Shown: positions 1 through 14,282, counted from the first letter of the stretch. The stretch: DNA of 26,972 nucleotides from Paulinella micropora (GCA_009731375.1 BJOX01000028.1:228023-254994), one strand, 5' to 3'. Notes: generated by a model not told the origin, from the letters alone. Program-made: numbers and translations.

Positions 1-102
<102 letters not shown>

Positions 103-129
103 GTCTGTCTCTCTGTCTGTTTGTCTGTT

Positions 130-224
<95 letters not shown>

Positions 225-285
225 ATCTTTCTTTCTACCCATCCTTCTATCCATCTATCCATCTATCCATCTATCCATCTATCTA

Positions 286-316
<31 letters not shown>

Positions 317-354
317 ACCTATCTATCTTCCTACCTACCTACCTTCCTACCTAC

Positions 355-436
<82 letters not shown>

Positions 437-514
437 GTCTGTCTGTCTGTCTGTCTGTCTTTCTGTCTGTCTGTCTGTCTGTCTTTCTGTCTGTCTGTCT
501 GTCTGTCTGTCTGT

Positions 515-596
<82 letters not shown>

Positions 597-657
597 ATCT
601 TTCTTTCTACCCATCCTTCTATCCATCTATCCATCTATCCATCTATCCATCTATCTA

Positions 658-688
<31 letters not shown>

Positions 689-726
689 ACCTATCTATCT
701 TCCTACCTACCTACCTTCCTACCTAC

Positions 727-826
<100 letters not shown>

Positions 827-849
827 TTGTCTGTCTGTCTGTCTGTCCG

Positions 850-918
<69 letters not shown>

Positions 919-978
919 ATCTTTCTTTCTACCCATCCTTCTATCCATCTATCCATGTATCCATCTATCCATCTATGC

Positions 979-1057
<79 letters not shown>

Positions 1058-1100
1058 CATCTATATATCTATATACCTATCTATCTTCCTACCTACCTAC

Positions 1101-1178
<78 letters not shown>

Positions 1179-1249
1179 CTATCTACCTACCTATTTACCT
1201 ACCTATCTATCTATCTATCTACCTATCTATCTATCTATCTATCTATCTG

Positions 1250-1354
<105 letters not shown>

Positions 1355-1377
1355 TTGTCTGTCTGTCTGTCTGTCCG

Positions 1378-1446
<69 letters not shown>

Positions 1447-1506
1447 ATCTTTCTTTCTACCCATCCTTCTATCCATCTATCCATGTATCCATCTATCCAT
1501 CTATGC

Positions 1507-1585
<79 letters not shown>

Positions 1586-1628
1586 CATCTATATATCTAT
1601 ATACCTATCTATCTTCCTACCTACCTAC

Positions 1629-1696
<68 letters not shown>

Positions 1697-1724
1697 ATAT
1701 CTATCTATCTATCTATCTATCTAC

Positions 1725-1880
<156 letters not shown>

Positions 1881-1883
1881 CCG

Positions 1884-1971
<88 letters not shown>

Positions 1972-2010
1972 CCCATCCTTCTATCCATCTATCCATCTAT
2001 CCATCTATCC

Positions 2011-2058
<48 letters not shown>

Positions 2059-2092
2059 ACCTATCTATCTTCCTACCTACCTACCTACCTAC

Positions 2093-2166
<74 letters not shown>

Positions 2167-2204
2167 GTCTGTCTATCTGTCTGTCTGTCTGTCTGTCTGT
2201 CTTT

Positions 2205-2214
2205 NNNNNNNNNN
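2205..2214. other. assembly gap (10 N)
   Basis: Ten N inside the CTGT part of the array. The size is probably a placeholder, so true array length is unknown. Confidence 0.97.
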
Positions 2215-2257
2215 TGTCTGTCTGTCTTTCTGTCTGTCTGTCTGTCTGTCTGTCTGT

Positions 2258-2449
<192 letters not shown>

Positions 2450-2450
2450 A

Positions 2451-2527
<77 letters not shown>

Positions 2528-2535
2528 GTCTGTCT

Positions 2536-2874
2536 NNNNNNNNNNNNNNNNNNNNNNNNNNNNNNNNNNNNNNNNNNNNNNNNNNNNNNNNNNNNNNNNN
2601 NNNNNNNNNNNNNNNNNNNNNNNNNNNNNNNNNNNNNNNNNNNNNNNNNNNNNNNNNNNNNNNNNNNNNNNNNNNNNNNNNNNNNNNNNNNNNNNNNNNN
2701 NNNNNNNNNNNNNNNNNNNNNNNNNNNNNNNNNNNNNNNNNNNNNNNNNNNNNNNNNNNNNNNNNNNNNNNNNNNNNNNNNNNNNNNNNNNNNNNNNNNN
2801 NNNNNNNNNNNNNNNNNNNNNNNNNNNNNNNNNNNNNNNNNNNNNNNNNNNNNNNNNNNNNNNNNNNNNNNNNN
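2536..2874. other. assembly gap (339 N)
   Basis: 339 N with CTGT/CTAT repeat on the left and CATCTATC repeat on the right. An exon-sized segment could be hidden here. Confidence 0.97.
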
Positions 2875-2887
2875 CATCTATCTATCC

Positions 2888-2924
<37 letters not shown>

Positions 2925-3033
2925 CCTACCTACCTATCTATCTATCTATCTACCTACCTACCTACCTATCTATCTACCTACCTACCTACCTACATACCTA
3001 CCTACATACCTACTTACCTACCTACCCATCTAG

Positions 3034-3193
3034 AATGGCTTGTGCGGCTCCTCCCACCTAGCCTTGTCTTGGAAAACGCGGTCCCTGAACGCATCTTCGA
3101 GGATCTAATCCTTGCGCTGGACTTTCGACACATCACACCAGTTGGTTTCAACCTTTTCATTCAATACTTTCGCCACATTAACGAAGGACAGGG
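3034..3193 (+). CDS. USP9X: exon E1, USP9X-type helical-repeat region
   Basis: 160-base exon after the acceptor CTACCCATCTAG and before the strong donor GTGAGT. It begins with two bases of a split codon and ends with GG of the next (phase 2). It encodes about 53 residues, starting WLVRLLPPSLVLENAV and containing FEDLILALDF and NLFIQYFRHINEG. By memory this resembles the part of USP9X where a Leu-rich helix is followed by a Thr-Pro turn and a Phe-rich helix before a short variable linker. Expected role is non-catalytic scaffold. The frame stays open upstream only because CTAT repeats have no stops, so the AG at 3032-3033 is taken as the boundary. The continuing frame hits TGA just inside the donor. 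Confidence 0.85.
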
Positions 3194-3477
3194 GTGAGTT
3201 ACCACTACCTACCTACCTACCTACCTGCCTACCTACCTACTTACCTGCCTATCTTCCTACCTGCCTACCTACCTACCTACCTGCCTACCTACCTACCTAC
3301 TTACCTGCCTATCTGCCTACCTGCCTACCTACCTACCTACCTTCCTACCCACCTACTTGCCTGCCTACCTTCTTACCTACCTACCTAGCTACCTTGCTAC
3401 CTACCTACCTACCTACCTGCCCTACCTACCTACCTACCTACCTATCTACCTACCGATCTAACCATCTATCTACGCAG

Positions 3478-3499
3478 GCGGCTGGGCACTAAGCAGGCG

Positions 3500-3597
<98 letters not shown>

Positions 3598-3602
3598 CAT
3601 CC

Positions 3603-3667
<65 letters not shown>

Positions 3668-3720
3668 CCTACCTACCTACCTATCTACGCAGGCGGCTGG
3701 GCACCAAGCAGGCGGCTATC

Positions 3721-3806
<86 letters not shown>

Positions 3807-3917
3807 AATCTATCTATCTATCTATCAATCTATCTATCTATCTACCTACCTACCTATCTACGCAGGCGGCTGGGTACTTAGCAAGGGGAGCCATCTCTCT
3901 GTATCTATCTATCTATA

Positions 3918-3985
<68 letters not shown>

Positions 3986-4117
3986 CATCTATTTATCCAC
4001 CCATCTACCTACCTATCTACCCACCTATCCACCTATCTACCTATCTACCTACCTAACTATCTACGCAGGCGGCTAGGTTCTAAGCAAGGGGAGTCATCTC
4101 TGTGTATCCATCCATCC

Positions 4118-4176
<59 letters not shown>

Positions 4177-4177
4177 C

Positions 4178-4241
<64 letters not shown>

Positions 4242-4889
4242 GTGCAAACATCACGGCTTAGCTGGGCATCGGTTCAATACTTTACAGACTTCCTTGGTTG
4301 ACGAAATCAGAAGCTCCTTTTTTCTGACATCAGTCGATATCTCATCAGTTGATCTCATCACTTACTCCACGAAGTGAACCAAGGCCACTTGAGGTGTCAC
4401 TGACCCTCCCTTGGGCTTGATGTTTTGAAATGGGTGCCATCTGTCGACAGACAGAGAATTAGGGGATGGTGTGGGTGTGCTGGGCCCGTGGTGGGGTGCC
4501 TTATGTGTGCCTAGCCATACGCCTATGAGTCACATGCCGAAATAGCGACGGGAAGCACAATCCTGTTCCCTCAGGGTGCCCTTTCTCGCTTGTTGAGCCC
4601 GGAATAAAACCCACAGTGCTCTGTCGGTTTATACTAGACTGTCGAACAGTCTCGAAACTCCATCTGCTTACTGGGCCCTCTGTAATGGAGGTGGGAGCTC
4701 GTTCTGCAAGGGGCGCTTATGGAACGAGCCCTGGCCCCACCTGGTACTAGGGAGATTTGGTATTGCCTGTATCAGTCCCTTCCGTGCAAACATCACGGCT
4801 TAGCTGGGCATCGGGTTAATACTTTACCCACAGACTTCCTTGGTTGACGAAATCAGAAGCTCCTTTTTTCTGACATTAGTCGATATCTC

Positions 4890-4972
<83 letters not shown>

Positions 4973-5047
4973 CACCTATCTATCTATCTACCTACCTACC
5001 TATCTACGCAGGCGGCTAGGCACTAAGCAAGGGGAGCCACCTCTGTG

Positions 5048-5048
<1 letters not shown>
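3478..5048 (+). repeat. five shadow copies of the E2 5' edge with acceptor
   Basis: Copies start after CTACGCAG at 3478, 3693, 3866, 4069 and 5012; the genuine E2 starts at 5287. Each begins GCGGCTGGG or GCGGCTAGG, continues with a form of CACTAAGCAAGGGGAGCC, then falls into CTAT repeat after about 20 to 38 bases. The first two are shorter and read AAGCAGGCG. Each keeps the acceptor and about 6 to 12 codons of the E2 start but none of the E2 3' half. They look like tandem duplications of a unit made of the intron end plus exon start. Confidence 0.85.
4242..4891 (+). mobile_element. dispersed element copy A (X-Y-X)
   Basis: Unidentified repeat. Block X (4242-4345) begins GTGCAAACATCACGGC and ends GATATCTCAT. 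Block Y (4346-4783) carries the palindrome CTGTCGACAG (4441-4450), AATAAA (4603-4608), a hairpin ACTGTCGAACAGT, and a hairpin of GCTCGTTC with GAACGAGC. A second X (4784-4891) leads directly into CTAT repeat. X-Y-X with TG...CA-like X ends recalls a terminal-repeat element, but X-Y-X-Y in copy B also fits a tandem array. No protein domain was recognised. Short open frames across Y-X differ between copies and are not counted as genes. Confidence 0.7.
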
Positions 5049-5131
<83 letters not shown>

Positions 5132-5147
5132 CATCTATCTATCTATG

Positions 5148-5215
<68 letters not shown>

Positions 5216-5286
5216 CACCCATCTTCCTACCTATCTACCCACCTATCCACCTATCTATCTATCTACCTACCTACCTATCTACGCAG

Positions 5287-5374
5287 GCGGCTGGGTACTA
5301 AGCAAGGAGAGCCGTCTCTGGGCAGCAACACTCTCGTGTTACATTTGAAAAGCTTCGATTTGGTTGGCATGGCG
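5287..5374 (+). CDS. USP9X: exon E2, USP9X-type helical-repeat region
   Basis: 88-base exon between acceptor CTACGCAG and donor GTATGT. One base completes the split codon left by E1 (GG+G), then 29 codons run open to GCG (phase 0). The encoded residues start [16 protein letters not shown] and end [13 protein letters not shown]. With E3 this gives a Leu-rich stretch leading into FLWNVAF, matching by memory the LDYLWRVV stretch of USP9X after a variable linker. E2 is chosen over its partial copies because only this copy has both splice sites and both halves. Its donor is itself one unit of the (ATGT)n array that follows. Confidence 0.85.
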
Positions 5375-5416
5375 GTATGTATGTATGTATGTACATATGT
5401 ATGTATGTATATCGCC

Positions 5417-5660
5417 TTACATTTGAAAAGCTTCGACTTGTTTGGCATAGCGGTATGCATGTATGTATGTATGTATGTATGTATCGTCTTAGATTTGAAA
5501 AATTTCGATTTGGTTGGCATGGCGGTATGTATGTATGTATGTATGTATGTATGTATGTATGTATGTATGTATGTATGTATGTACGTATGTATGTACGTAT
5601 GTATGTATGTATGTATGTATGGTCTTACATTTGAAAAGCTTCGACTTGTTTGGCATAGCG

Positions 5661-5691
<31 letters not shown>

Positions 5692-5871
5692 TGTATGTAT
5701 GTGTGTATGTGTTGTCGTCTTACGTTTGAAAAGCTTCGACTTAGTTGGCATGGCGGTAGGTATGTATGTATGTATGTATGCATGTATGTATGTATGTATG
5801 TATGCATGTATGTATGTATGTATGTATGTATCGTCTTACATTTGAAAAGCTTCGACTTGTTTGGCATGGCG
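5417..5871 (+). repeat. five shadow copies of the E2 3' edge with donor
   Basis: Copies at 5417-5452, 5489-5524, 5625-5660, 5720-5755 and 5836-5871, in (ATGT)n. Each holds a version of the last 36 bases of E2 (TTACATTTGAAAAGC...GGCATGGCG) followed by GTATGY. The copy at 5625 has lost its donor (ATATGT), and the copy at 5720 reads GTAGGT. None keeps the E2 start or an obvious acceptor. All match E2's 3' end, as expected from duplication of exon end plus following repeat. Confidence 0.88.
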
Positions 5872-5971
5872 GTATGTATGTATGTATGTATGTATGTATG
5901 TATGTATGTATGTATGTGTGTATGTATTTGTGTATGTATGCATGTATGCATGTATGTATGTATGTATGTAG

Positions 5972-6369
5972 TTTTTTGTGGAGCGTGGCGTTCCTGGCTA
6001 GGGACACTGTATGTATGTATGTATGTATGTATGTAATTTTTGTTTCTGGCAAGGGTCGCTATCATTGCACTACATACACACATACATACACACACATACA
6101 TACATACATACATACATACATACCGCCTTGCCAATTAAATTGAAGCTTTTCAAGTGTACATTCATACATACATACATACATATATACATTTATACATACA
6201 TACATACATACCTACATACATACATACATTCAAACATACCGCCACGCCAACCACGTATGTATGTATGTATGTATGTATGTATGTATGTATGTATGTATGT
6301 ATGTATATATGTATGTATGTAATTTTTGTGTAACGTGGCGTTTCTGGCCAGGGACGCGAATACTTCCCT
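5972..6369 (+). repeat. three shadow copies of the E3 5' edge
   Basis: Copies at 5972-6009, 6036-6075 and 6323-6369, each after an (ATGT)n array. They repeat a form of TTTTTGTGGAACGTGGCG then TTTCTGGCCAGGGACGCG, the first 30 to 45 bases of E3. Only the first keeps TAG before the copy; the other two read TAA. The middle copy is the most decayed. Confidence 0.8.
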
Positions 6370-6573
6370 ACATACATACATACATACATACATTCATACA
6401 CAAACATACATACATACATACATACGTACATACATACACACATGCATACATACATACACACGCACATACATACATACATACGTACATACATACACACAGA
6501 TGCATACATGCATACATACATACATACATACATACATACATACATACATTCAAACATACCGTCACGCCAACCA
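6121..6573 (-). repeat. inverted copies of the E2 3' edge
   Basis: At 6121-6158 the complement of the E2 end and donor is present (TACCGCCTTGCCAATTAAA on +), lying in (TACA)n, the complement of (ATGT)n. Shorter remnants (ATACCGCCACGCCAACCA and a variant) lie at 6233-6253 and 6551-6573. They show that the duplicated unit was also inverted, with its microsatellite. Confidence 0.75.
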
Positions 6574-6614
6574 TGTATGTATGTATGTATGTATGTATGT
6601 ATGTATGTATTTAG

Positions 6615-6741
6615 TTTTTGTGGAACGTGGCGTTTCTGGCCAGAGACGCGAATACTTCCCTGGATGCTATTCGAAACATAGTCGACTTACATCATCTATT
6701 TGATGAGCAACTGCTACCTCGCATCAACGTCAAGTACGAAG
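6615..6741 (+). CDS. USP9X: exon E3, USP9X-type helical-repeat region
   Basis: 127-base exon between acceptor GTATTTAG and donor GTAGAA. It starts in phase 0 with FLWNVAFLARDANTSLD and continues IRNIVDLHHLFDEQLL to NVKYE, ending with one base of the next codon. The FLW start joins E2's end to rebuild a motif I recall as YLWRVV in USP9X, followed by an Asp-rich turn and a helix ending in a Leu-Pro-Arg-like turn. A second possible donor, GTAAGT at 6756, is stronger, but phase to E4 favours GTAGAA. The start was set by the AG at 6613-6614, since phase 0 is needed after E2. Confidence 0.88.
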
Positions 6742-6827
6742 GTAGAAAGATATATACGTAAGTAGATAATAGATAGATAGCATAGATAGATAGGATAGAT
6801 AGATAGGATAGAAAAATAGATAGATAG

Positions 6828-7595
6828 ATGAAATATCGACTAATGTCAGAAAAAAGGAGCTTCTGATTTCGTCAACCAGGAAGTCGGTGGGTAAAATTTT
6901 AACCCGATGCCCAGCTAAGCCGTGATGTTTGCACGGAAGGGACTGATACAGGCAATACCAAATCTCCCTAGTACCAGGTGGGGCCAGGGCTCGTTCCATA
7001 AGCGCCCCTTGCAGAACGAGCTCCCACCTCCATTACAGAGGACCCAGTAAGCAGATGGAGTTTCGAGACTGTTCGACAGTCTAGTATAAACCGACAGAGC
7101 ACTGTGGGTTTTATTCCGGGCTCAACAAGCGAGAAAGGGCACCCTGAGGGAACAGGATTGTGCTTCCCGTCGCTATTTCGGCATGTGACTTATAGGCGTA
7201 TGGCTAGGCACACATAAGGCACCCCACCACGGGCCCAGCACACCCACACCATCCCCTAATTCTCTGTCTGTCGACAGATGGCACCCATTTCAAAAAATCA
7301 AGCCCAAGAGAGGGTCAGTGACACCTCAAGTGGCCTTGGTTCATTCCGTAGAGTAAGTGATAAGATCAACTGATGAAATATCGACTAATGTCAGAAAAAA
7401 GGAGCTTCTGATTTCGTCAACCAGGAAGTCTGTGGGTAAAATTTTAACCCGATGCCCAACTAAGCCGTGATGTTTGCACGGAAGGGACTGATACAGGCAA
7501 TACCAAATCTCCCTAGTACCAGGTGGGGCCAGGGCTCGTTCCATAAGCGCCCCTTGCAGAACGAGCTCCCACCTCCATTACAGAGGTCCCAGTAA
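6828..7595 (-). mobile_element. dispersed element copy B (X-Y-X-Y, inverted)
   Basis: Same blocks as copy A on the complement. Read on +: X' about 6828-6936, Y' to about 7371, X' to about 7480, then part of Y' cut by the gap at 7596. It is flanked on both sides by GATA repeat, the complement of the CTAT beside + copies. Relative to A it shows small changes, such as a one-base loss in the CCTTGG step of X and a longer A-run in Y. Confidence 0.72.
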
Positions 7596-7605
7596 NNNNN
7601 NNNNN
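7596..7605. other. assembly gap (10 N)
   Basis: Ten N joining element B to GATA repeat. The real junction is unknown. Confidence 0.97.
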
Positions 7606-7652
7606 AGATAGATAGATAGATAGATAGATATATAGATAGATAGATAGATAGA

Positions 7653-7752
7653 TTTGATGAGCAACTGCTACCTCGCATCAATGTCAAGTACGAAGGTAGA
7701 AAGATAGATACGTAAGTAGATAATAGACAGGATAGATAAGATAGATAGATAG

Positions 7753-7830
<78 letters not shown>

Positions 7831-7943
7831 CTTACATCATCTATTTGATAAGCAACTGCTACCTCGCATCAACGTCAAGTACGAAGGTAGAAACATAGAT
7901 ACGTAAGTAGATAGATAGATAGATAGATAAGATAGATAGATAG

Positions 7944-8016
<73 letters not shown>

Positions 8017-8113
8017 GTAGATAGATAGATATATAGATAGATAGATAGATAGATAGACTTACATCATCTATTTGATGAGCATTTGCTACCTCGCATCAAC
8101 GTCAAGTACGAAG
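7653..8113 (+). repeat. three shadow copies of the E3 3' edge with donor
   Basis: Copies at 7653-7695, 7831-7885 and 8058-8113, each with the last 43 to 56 bases of E3 (the part encoding HHLFDEQLLPRINVKYE), then GTAGAAAGATAGATACGTAA as after the true exon, then GATA repeat. Single changes include GAG to AAG (7831 copy) and CAACTG to CATTTG (8058 copy). All remain open in the exon frame. Confidence 0.9.
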
Positions 8114-8182
8114 GTAGAAAGATAGATACGTAAGTAGATAATAGATAGATAGATAGGATAGATAGATAGGATAGATAGATAG

Positions 8183-8216
<34 letters not shown>

Positions 8217-8233
8217 CACACAGACAGACAGAG

Positions 8234-8297
<64 letters not shown>

Positions 8298-8305
8298 CGA
8301 TAGAT

Positions 8306-8352
<47 letters not shown>

Positions 8353-8360
8353 CAGATAGA

Positions 8361-8422
8361 TAATTTAGGTTGATAAAGGAGGACATCTACTCGGTAGAAA
8401 GAAAGATAGAAACAAAACCTGA
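8361..8422 (+). other. small non-repeat block, origin unclear
   Basis: It reads TTTAG, then GTTGATAAAGGAGGACATC, then TACTCGGTAGAAAG. It lies just after the E3-end copies and shares TACNNGGTAGAAAG with them, so it may be a decayed copy. It is open in one frame as LIKEDIYS between an AG and a GT, but the phases do not demand it. Confidence 0.35.
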
Positions 8423-11184
<2,762 letters not shown>

Positions 11185-11220
11185 ATATCTAGCTATCTGT
11201 CTATCTATCTATCTACCTAC

Positions 11221-11315
<95 letters not shown>

Positions 11316-11316
11316 G

Positions 11317-11360
11317 AGTTGGTTCAGCTAGTCATGGCACGGCTACGGCAATCGGCGGAG
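11317..11360 (+). CDS. USP9X: exon E4, USP9X-type helical-repeat region
   Basis: 44-base block between acceptor CTATCTAG and donor GTCACA. Two bases complete the codon left by E3 (G+AG = Glu), giving [15 protein letters not shown], an amphipathic helix, and it ends in phase 0 to meet E5. The helix sits where I remember a similar Phe/Leu-Arg-rich helix in USP9X. The donor is weak; an alternative, GTTAGT at 11370, would add VTL but break the phase with E5. The exon is short and rests mainly on phase and position. Confidence 0.68.
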
Positions 11361-11376
11361 GTCACACTTAGTTAGT

Positions 11377-11414
<38 letters not shown>

Positions 11415-11555
11415 TATAGATAGGTAGGTAGGTAGGTAGATAGATAGATATATCGATAGATAGATAGATAGGTAGATAGATAGGTAGATAGACAGATATA
11501 TAGATAGATAGATATATAGATAGATAGATAGATATATATATATATATATATATAT

Positions 11556-11587
<32 letters not shown>

Positions 11588-11667
11588 GTAGATAAATAGG
11601 TAGATAGATAGGTAGATAGATAGGTAGATAGATAAATAGATAGATAGATATATAGATAGATCGATAT

Positions 11668-11711
<44 letters not shown>

Positions 11712-11715
11712 TTAC

Positions 11716-11791
<76 letters not shown>

Positions 11792-11828
11792 GTAGGTAGG
11801 TAGGTAGGTAGGTAGGTAGATAGGTAGG

Positions 11829-11872
<44 letters not shown>

Positions 11873-11924
11873 AAGATAGACAGGTAAGTAGGTAGATAGA
11901 TAGGTAGATAGATATATAGATACA

Positions 11925-11958
<34 letters not shown>

Positions 11959-11964
11959 TATAGT

Positions 11965-12038
<74 letters not shown>

Positions 12039-12188
12039 TATAGATAGATAGATAGATAGATAGGTAGATAGGTAGACAGATAGATACACAGACAGGTAGA
12101 TAGAAGATATAATATTATTCTATCGACACATACGTAGGCAATACATAACATACGGAGTATACATACACAGCATACATAACGTACAGTG

Positions 12189-12258
<70 letters not shown>

Positions 12259-12388
12259 CATAGCATGCATAGCAATAACATAGATACAAACATATTTGCA
12301 GGATCTATGTTAAAATGTATGTATGTATGCATGTATGCATGTATGTATGTATGTATGTATGTATCATGTATGTATGTATGTATGTATG

Positions 12389-12441
12389 GAGGTCATTGCT
12401 TGACAACCGCAGACAGCGGTACATATCTATCTATCTATCTG

Positions 12442-12501
<60 letters not shown>

Positions 12502-12617
12502 CCTATGTACTCATCTATCTACCTATCTATCTACCTATCTACCTACCTATCTATCTATCTATCTATCTATCTATGTATCTATCTAATCTATCTATCTATA
12601 CCTATCTACCTATCTAC

Positions 12618-12690
<73 letters not shown>

Positions 12691-13394
12691 AATCTATCTA
12701 TCTGACGTGGACGATGACTTATCCATTAAGCATGTATGTATTGTATGTAATGTATGGCGTCGCAAGACCAGACAGCGGACGTCGACGCTGGGTTAACCAT
12801 TGAGCATGTCTGTATGTATGCGGCTATGGCGTCACTGACGTCGACGCTGACTTGACCAATGAGCATGTATGTATGTATGTATGTATGTAGGTCATGGCGT
12901 CGCAAGACCAGACAGCGGACGTCGACGCGGACTTGACCATTGAGCATGTCTGTATGTATGTAGGTTATAGCTTGACAACCGCTCCACGCTGAGTTAACCA
13001 TTGAGCATGTATGTATGTACATAGGCTATGGCGTCACAAGACCAGACAGCGGACCATTGAGCAATTTATGTATGTATGTTATGTAGGTTATGGCGTCACA
13101 ACCGCAGACAGCGGACGTCGACGCTGACTTGACCATTGAGCATGTCTGTATGTATGTAGGCTAGGGCGTCACGGACGTCGACGCTGACTTGACCATTGAG
13201 CATGTATGTATGTATGCATGTATGTAGCTATGTAGGTGATGGCGTCACAAGACCAGACAGCGGACGTCGACGCTGACTTGATCATTGAGCATGTCTGTAT
13301 GTATGTATGTAGGTTATAGCTTGACAACCGCAGACAGCGGACGTCGACGCTGACTTGACCATTGATAGATGGATAGATGGATAGATAGATAGAT

Positions 13395-13453
<59 letters not shown>

Positions 13454-13487
13454 GTAGACAGACAGACAGATAGATAGATAGATAGAC

Positions 13488-13533
<46 letters not shown>

Positions 13534-13536
13534 TAA

Positions 13537-13586
<50 letters not shown>

Positions 13587-13830
13587 GCATGTATGTATGT
13601 AGGTCATGGCGTCACAACCGCAGACAGCGGACGTCGACGCTGACTTGACCATTGAGAATGTCTGTATGTATGTAGGTTATGGCGTCACAAGACCAGACAG
13701 CGGACCATTTAGCATGTCTGTATGTATGGTATGTAGATTATGGCGTCACAACCGCAGACAGCGGACTTCGACGCTGACTTGACCATTGAGCATGTATGTA
13801 TGTATGTATGCAGCTTATTCCATTGAGCAT
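12389..13830 (+). repeat. about 14 shadow copies of the E5 5' edge
   Basis: A minisatellite whose unit is (ATGT)n, TAG, then GTTATGGCGTCACAACCGC, AGACAGCGGACGTCGACGC, TGACTTGACCATTGAGCAT and ATGT again. Copies start near 12389, 12703 (5' part missing), 12753, 12824, 12889, 12964, 13024, 13086, 13160, 13230, 13313, 13601, 13675, 13735 and 13813 (remnant). Two sub-families differ at CAAGACCAGACA against CAACCGCAGACA. Those at 12824, 13024, 13160 and 13675 have internal deletions; those at 12964 and 13313 read ATAGCTTGA and are closed. Those at 12753, 12889, 13086, 13230, 13601 and 13735 are open for 19 codons between AG and GTATGT or GTCTGT. Confidence 0.88.
13365..13590. repeat. GATA array inside an E5 copy
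   Basis: GATA repeat with a few GACA units interrupts the copy at 13313 right after CCATTGA, and gives way to ATGT before the next copy. ATTGATAGATGG at the junction suggests growth from a local GATA-like seed. Confidence 0.8.
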
Positions 13831-13846
13831 GTATGTATGTATGTAG

Positions 13847-13933
13847 GTAATGGCGTCGCAAGACCAGACAGCGGACGTCGACGCTGGGTTAACCATTGAA
13901 CGTGGGTTCCACTTCTTGGAAGCCTTCTTGAAA
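13847..13933 (+). CDS. USP9X: exon E5, USP9X-type helical-repeat region
   Basis: 87-base exon, 29 codons, phase 0 at both ends, between acceptor GTATGTAG and donor GTATGT. It starts [18 protein letters not shown] and ends RGFHFLEAFLK. It is the only member of the array that continues past ATTGA into GTGGGTTCCACTTCTTGGA, so it is taken as the true exon. The Asp-rich turn followed by a Phe/Leu helix corresponds by memory to the USP9X segment that precedes the ubiquitin-like domain. Both splice sites are built of ATGT repeat units. Confidence 0.82.
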
Positions 13934-13964
13934 GTATGTGTGCATGTATCTATGTATGTATGAA

Positions 13965-14105
13965 TTTATCGGTCACCTCCACAAAATGTGGTCAGGTCAC
14001 CGATAAAACTACATATGCGGCGCACCAAATTTGACGTGTTTTGCGGGCTCGCCGGCCCAGCTCCGACTCGCCCGCAAAACACGTGAAATTTCTGGCTAGC
14101 CGCAT
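13965..14105. repeat. fold-back element in intron 5
   Basis: Two adjoining inverted repeats. First: TTTATCGGTCACC (13965-13977) against GGTCACCGATAAA (13995-14007), 12 of 13 paired, with inner CCACA/TGTGG (13979-13983, 13987-13991). Second: ATGCGGC (14015-14021) with GCCGCAT (14099-14105), AAATTT (14027, 14086), and ACGTGTTTTGCGGGC (14034-14048) with GCCCGCAAAACACGT (14070-14084), the last a perfect 15-bp stem. No target-site duplication is clear. It may be a MITE-type insertion or a structured RNA. Confidence 0.7.
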
Positions 14106-14187
14106 AATTTTCTAGTATGTACTGTATGTATGTATGTATGTATGTATGTATGTATGTATGTATGTATGTATGTATGTATGTATGAAG

Positions 14188-14196
14188 GACTTACAC
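14188..14196 (+). repeat. shadow copy of the E6 start
   Basis: GAAG then GACTTACAC then ATGT repeat, repeating the acceptor and first three codons of E6 at 14245. It is too short to judge alone but follows the same rule as the other exons. Confidence 0.6.
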
Positions 14197-14244
14197 GTAT
14201 GTATGTATGTATGTATGTATGTATGCATGCATGTATGTATGAAG

Positions 14245-14282
14245 GACTTACACGGAACCAAGCCAGTGTCTCATCAGAGCCG
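14245..14282 (+). CDS. USP9X: exon E6, 38-base micro-exon
   Basis: GAC...CG between TATGAAG and GTACAT, encoding DLHGTKPVSHQS plus two bases (CG) of an Arg codon that E7's first base completes. It is needed because E5 ends in phase 0 while E7 starts with one leftover base. This block supplies exactly that phase change, in the right place, as a linker before the ubiquitin-like domain. The acceptor lacks a pyrimidine tract, as do others in ATGT arrays. Support is phase and position only; another micro-exon in 14283-16412 could serve instead. Confidence 0.58.

Larger units (their letters stand above)
3194..5286 (+). other. intron 1, microsatellite-filled
   Basis: Donor GTGAGT, acceptor CTACGCAG. 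It holds a CCTA/CCTG array (about 3207-3460), CTAT arrays, five upstream copies of the E2 start, and dispersed element A. No other coding block was seen. Confidence 0.75.
5375..6614 (+). other. intron 2, ATGT/TACA microsatellite
   Basis: Donor GTATGT, acceptor GTATTTAG. The first half is (ATGT)n with copies of the E2 end. The second half alternates (TACA)n and (ATGT)n, includes inverted E2-end remnants, and contains E3-start copies. The opposed TACA and ATGT arrays (about 6070-6240 against 6254-6322, and 6370-6550 against 6574-6612) are inverted repeats able to fold. Confidence 0.75.
11361..13846 (+). other. intron 4, GATA/TA/ATGT repeats
   Basis: Donor GTCACA, acceptor GTATGTAG. GATA array 11371-12105, a non-repeat AT-rich stretch about 12106-12188 with TACATAAC repeats, (TA)n to about 12262, ATGT, CTAT 12423-12700, then the E5 copy array. 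Confidence 0.65.

Noticed and set aside
4242-4345. tRNA-derived SINE suggested by GGCTTAGCTGGGC (A-box-like) in block X
   Set aside because: The only B-box-like sequence is a few bases away, far too close, and no cloverleaf can be drawn.
5275-6614. Open frames of MYVC and HTYI repeats on both strands
   Set aside because: Translation of ATGT and TACA microsatellite. The meaningful parts inside are E2 and E3 edge copies.
6730-7544. Short complement-strand frames starting [12 protein letters not shown]
   Set aside because: Contained in element copies. The frame is broken in other copies by one-base changes in X, so it is not a conserved gene.
12389-13830. CRISPR-like array of regularly spaced repeats
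   Set aside because: Units are derived from E5's start and separated by ATGT repeat, not by unique spacers, in a eukaryotic intron.
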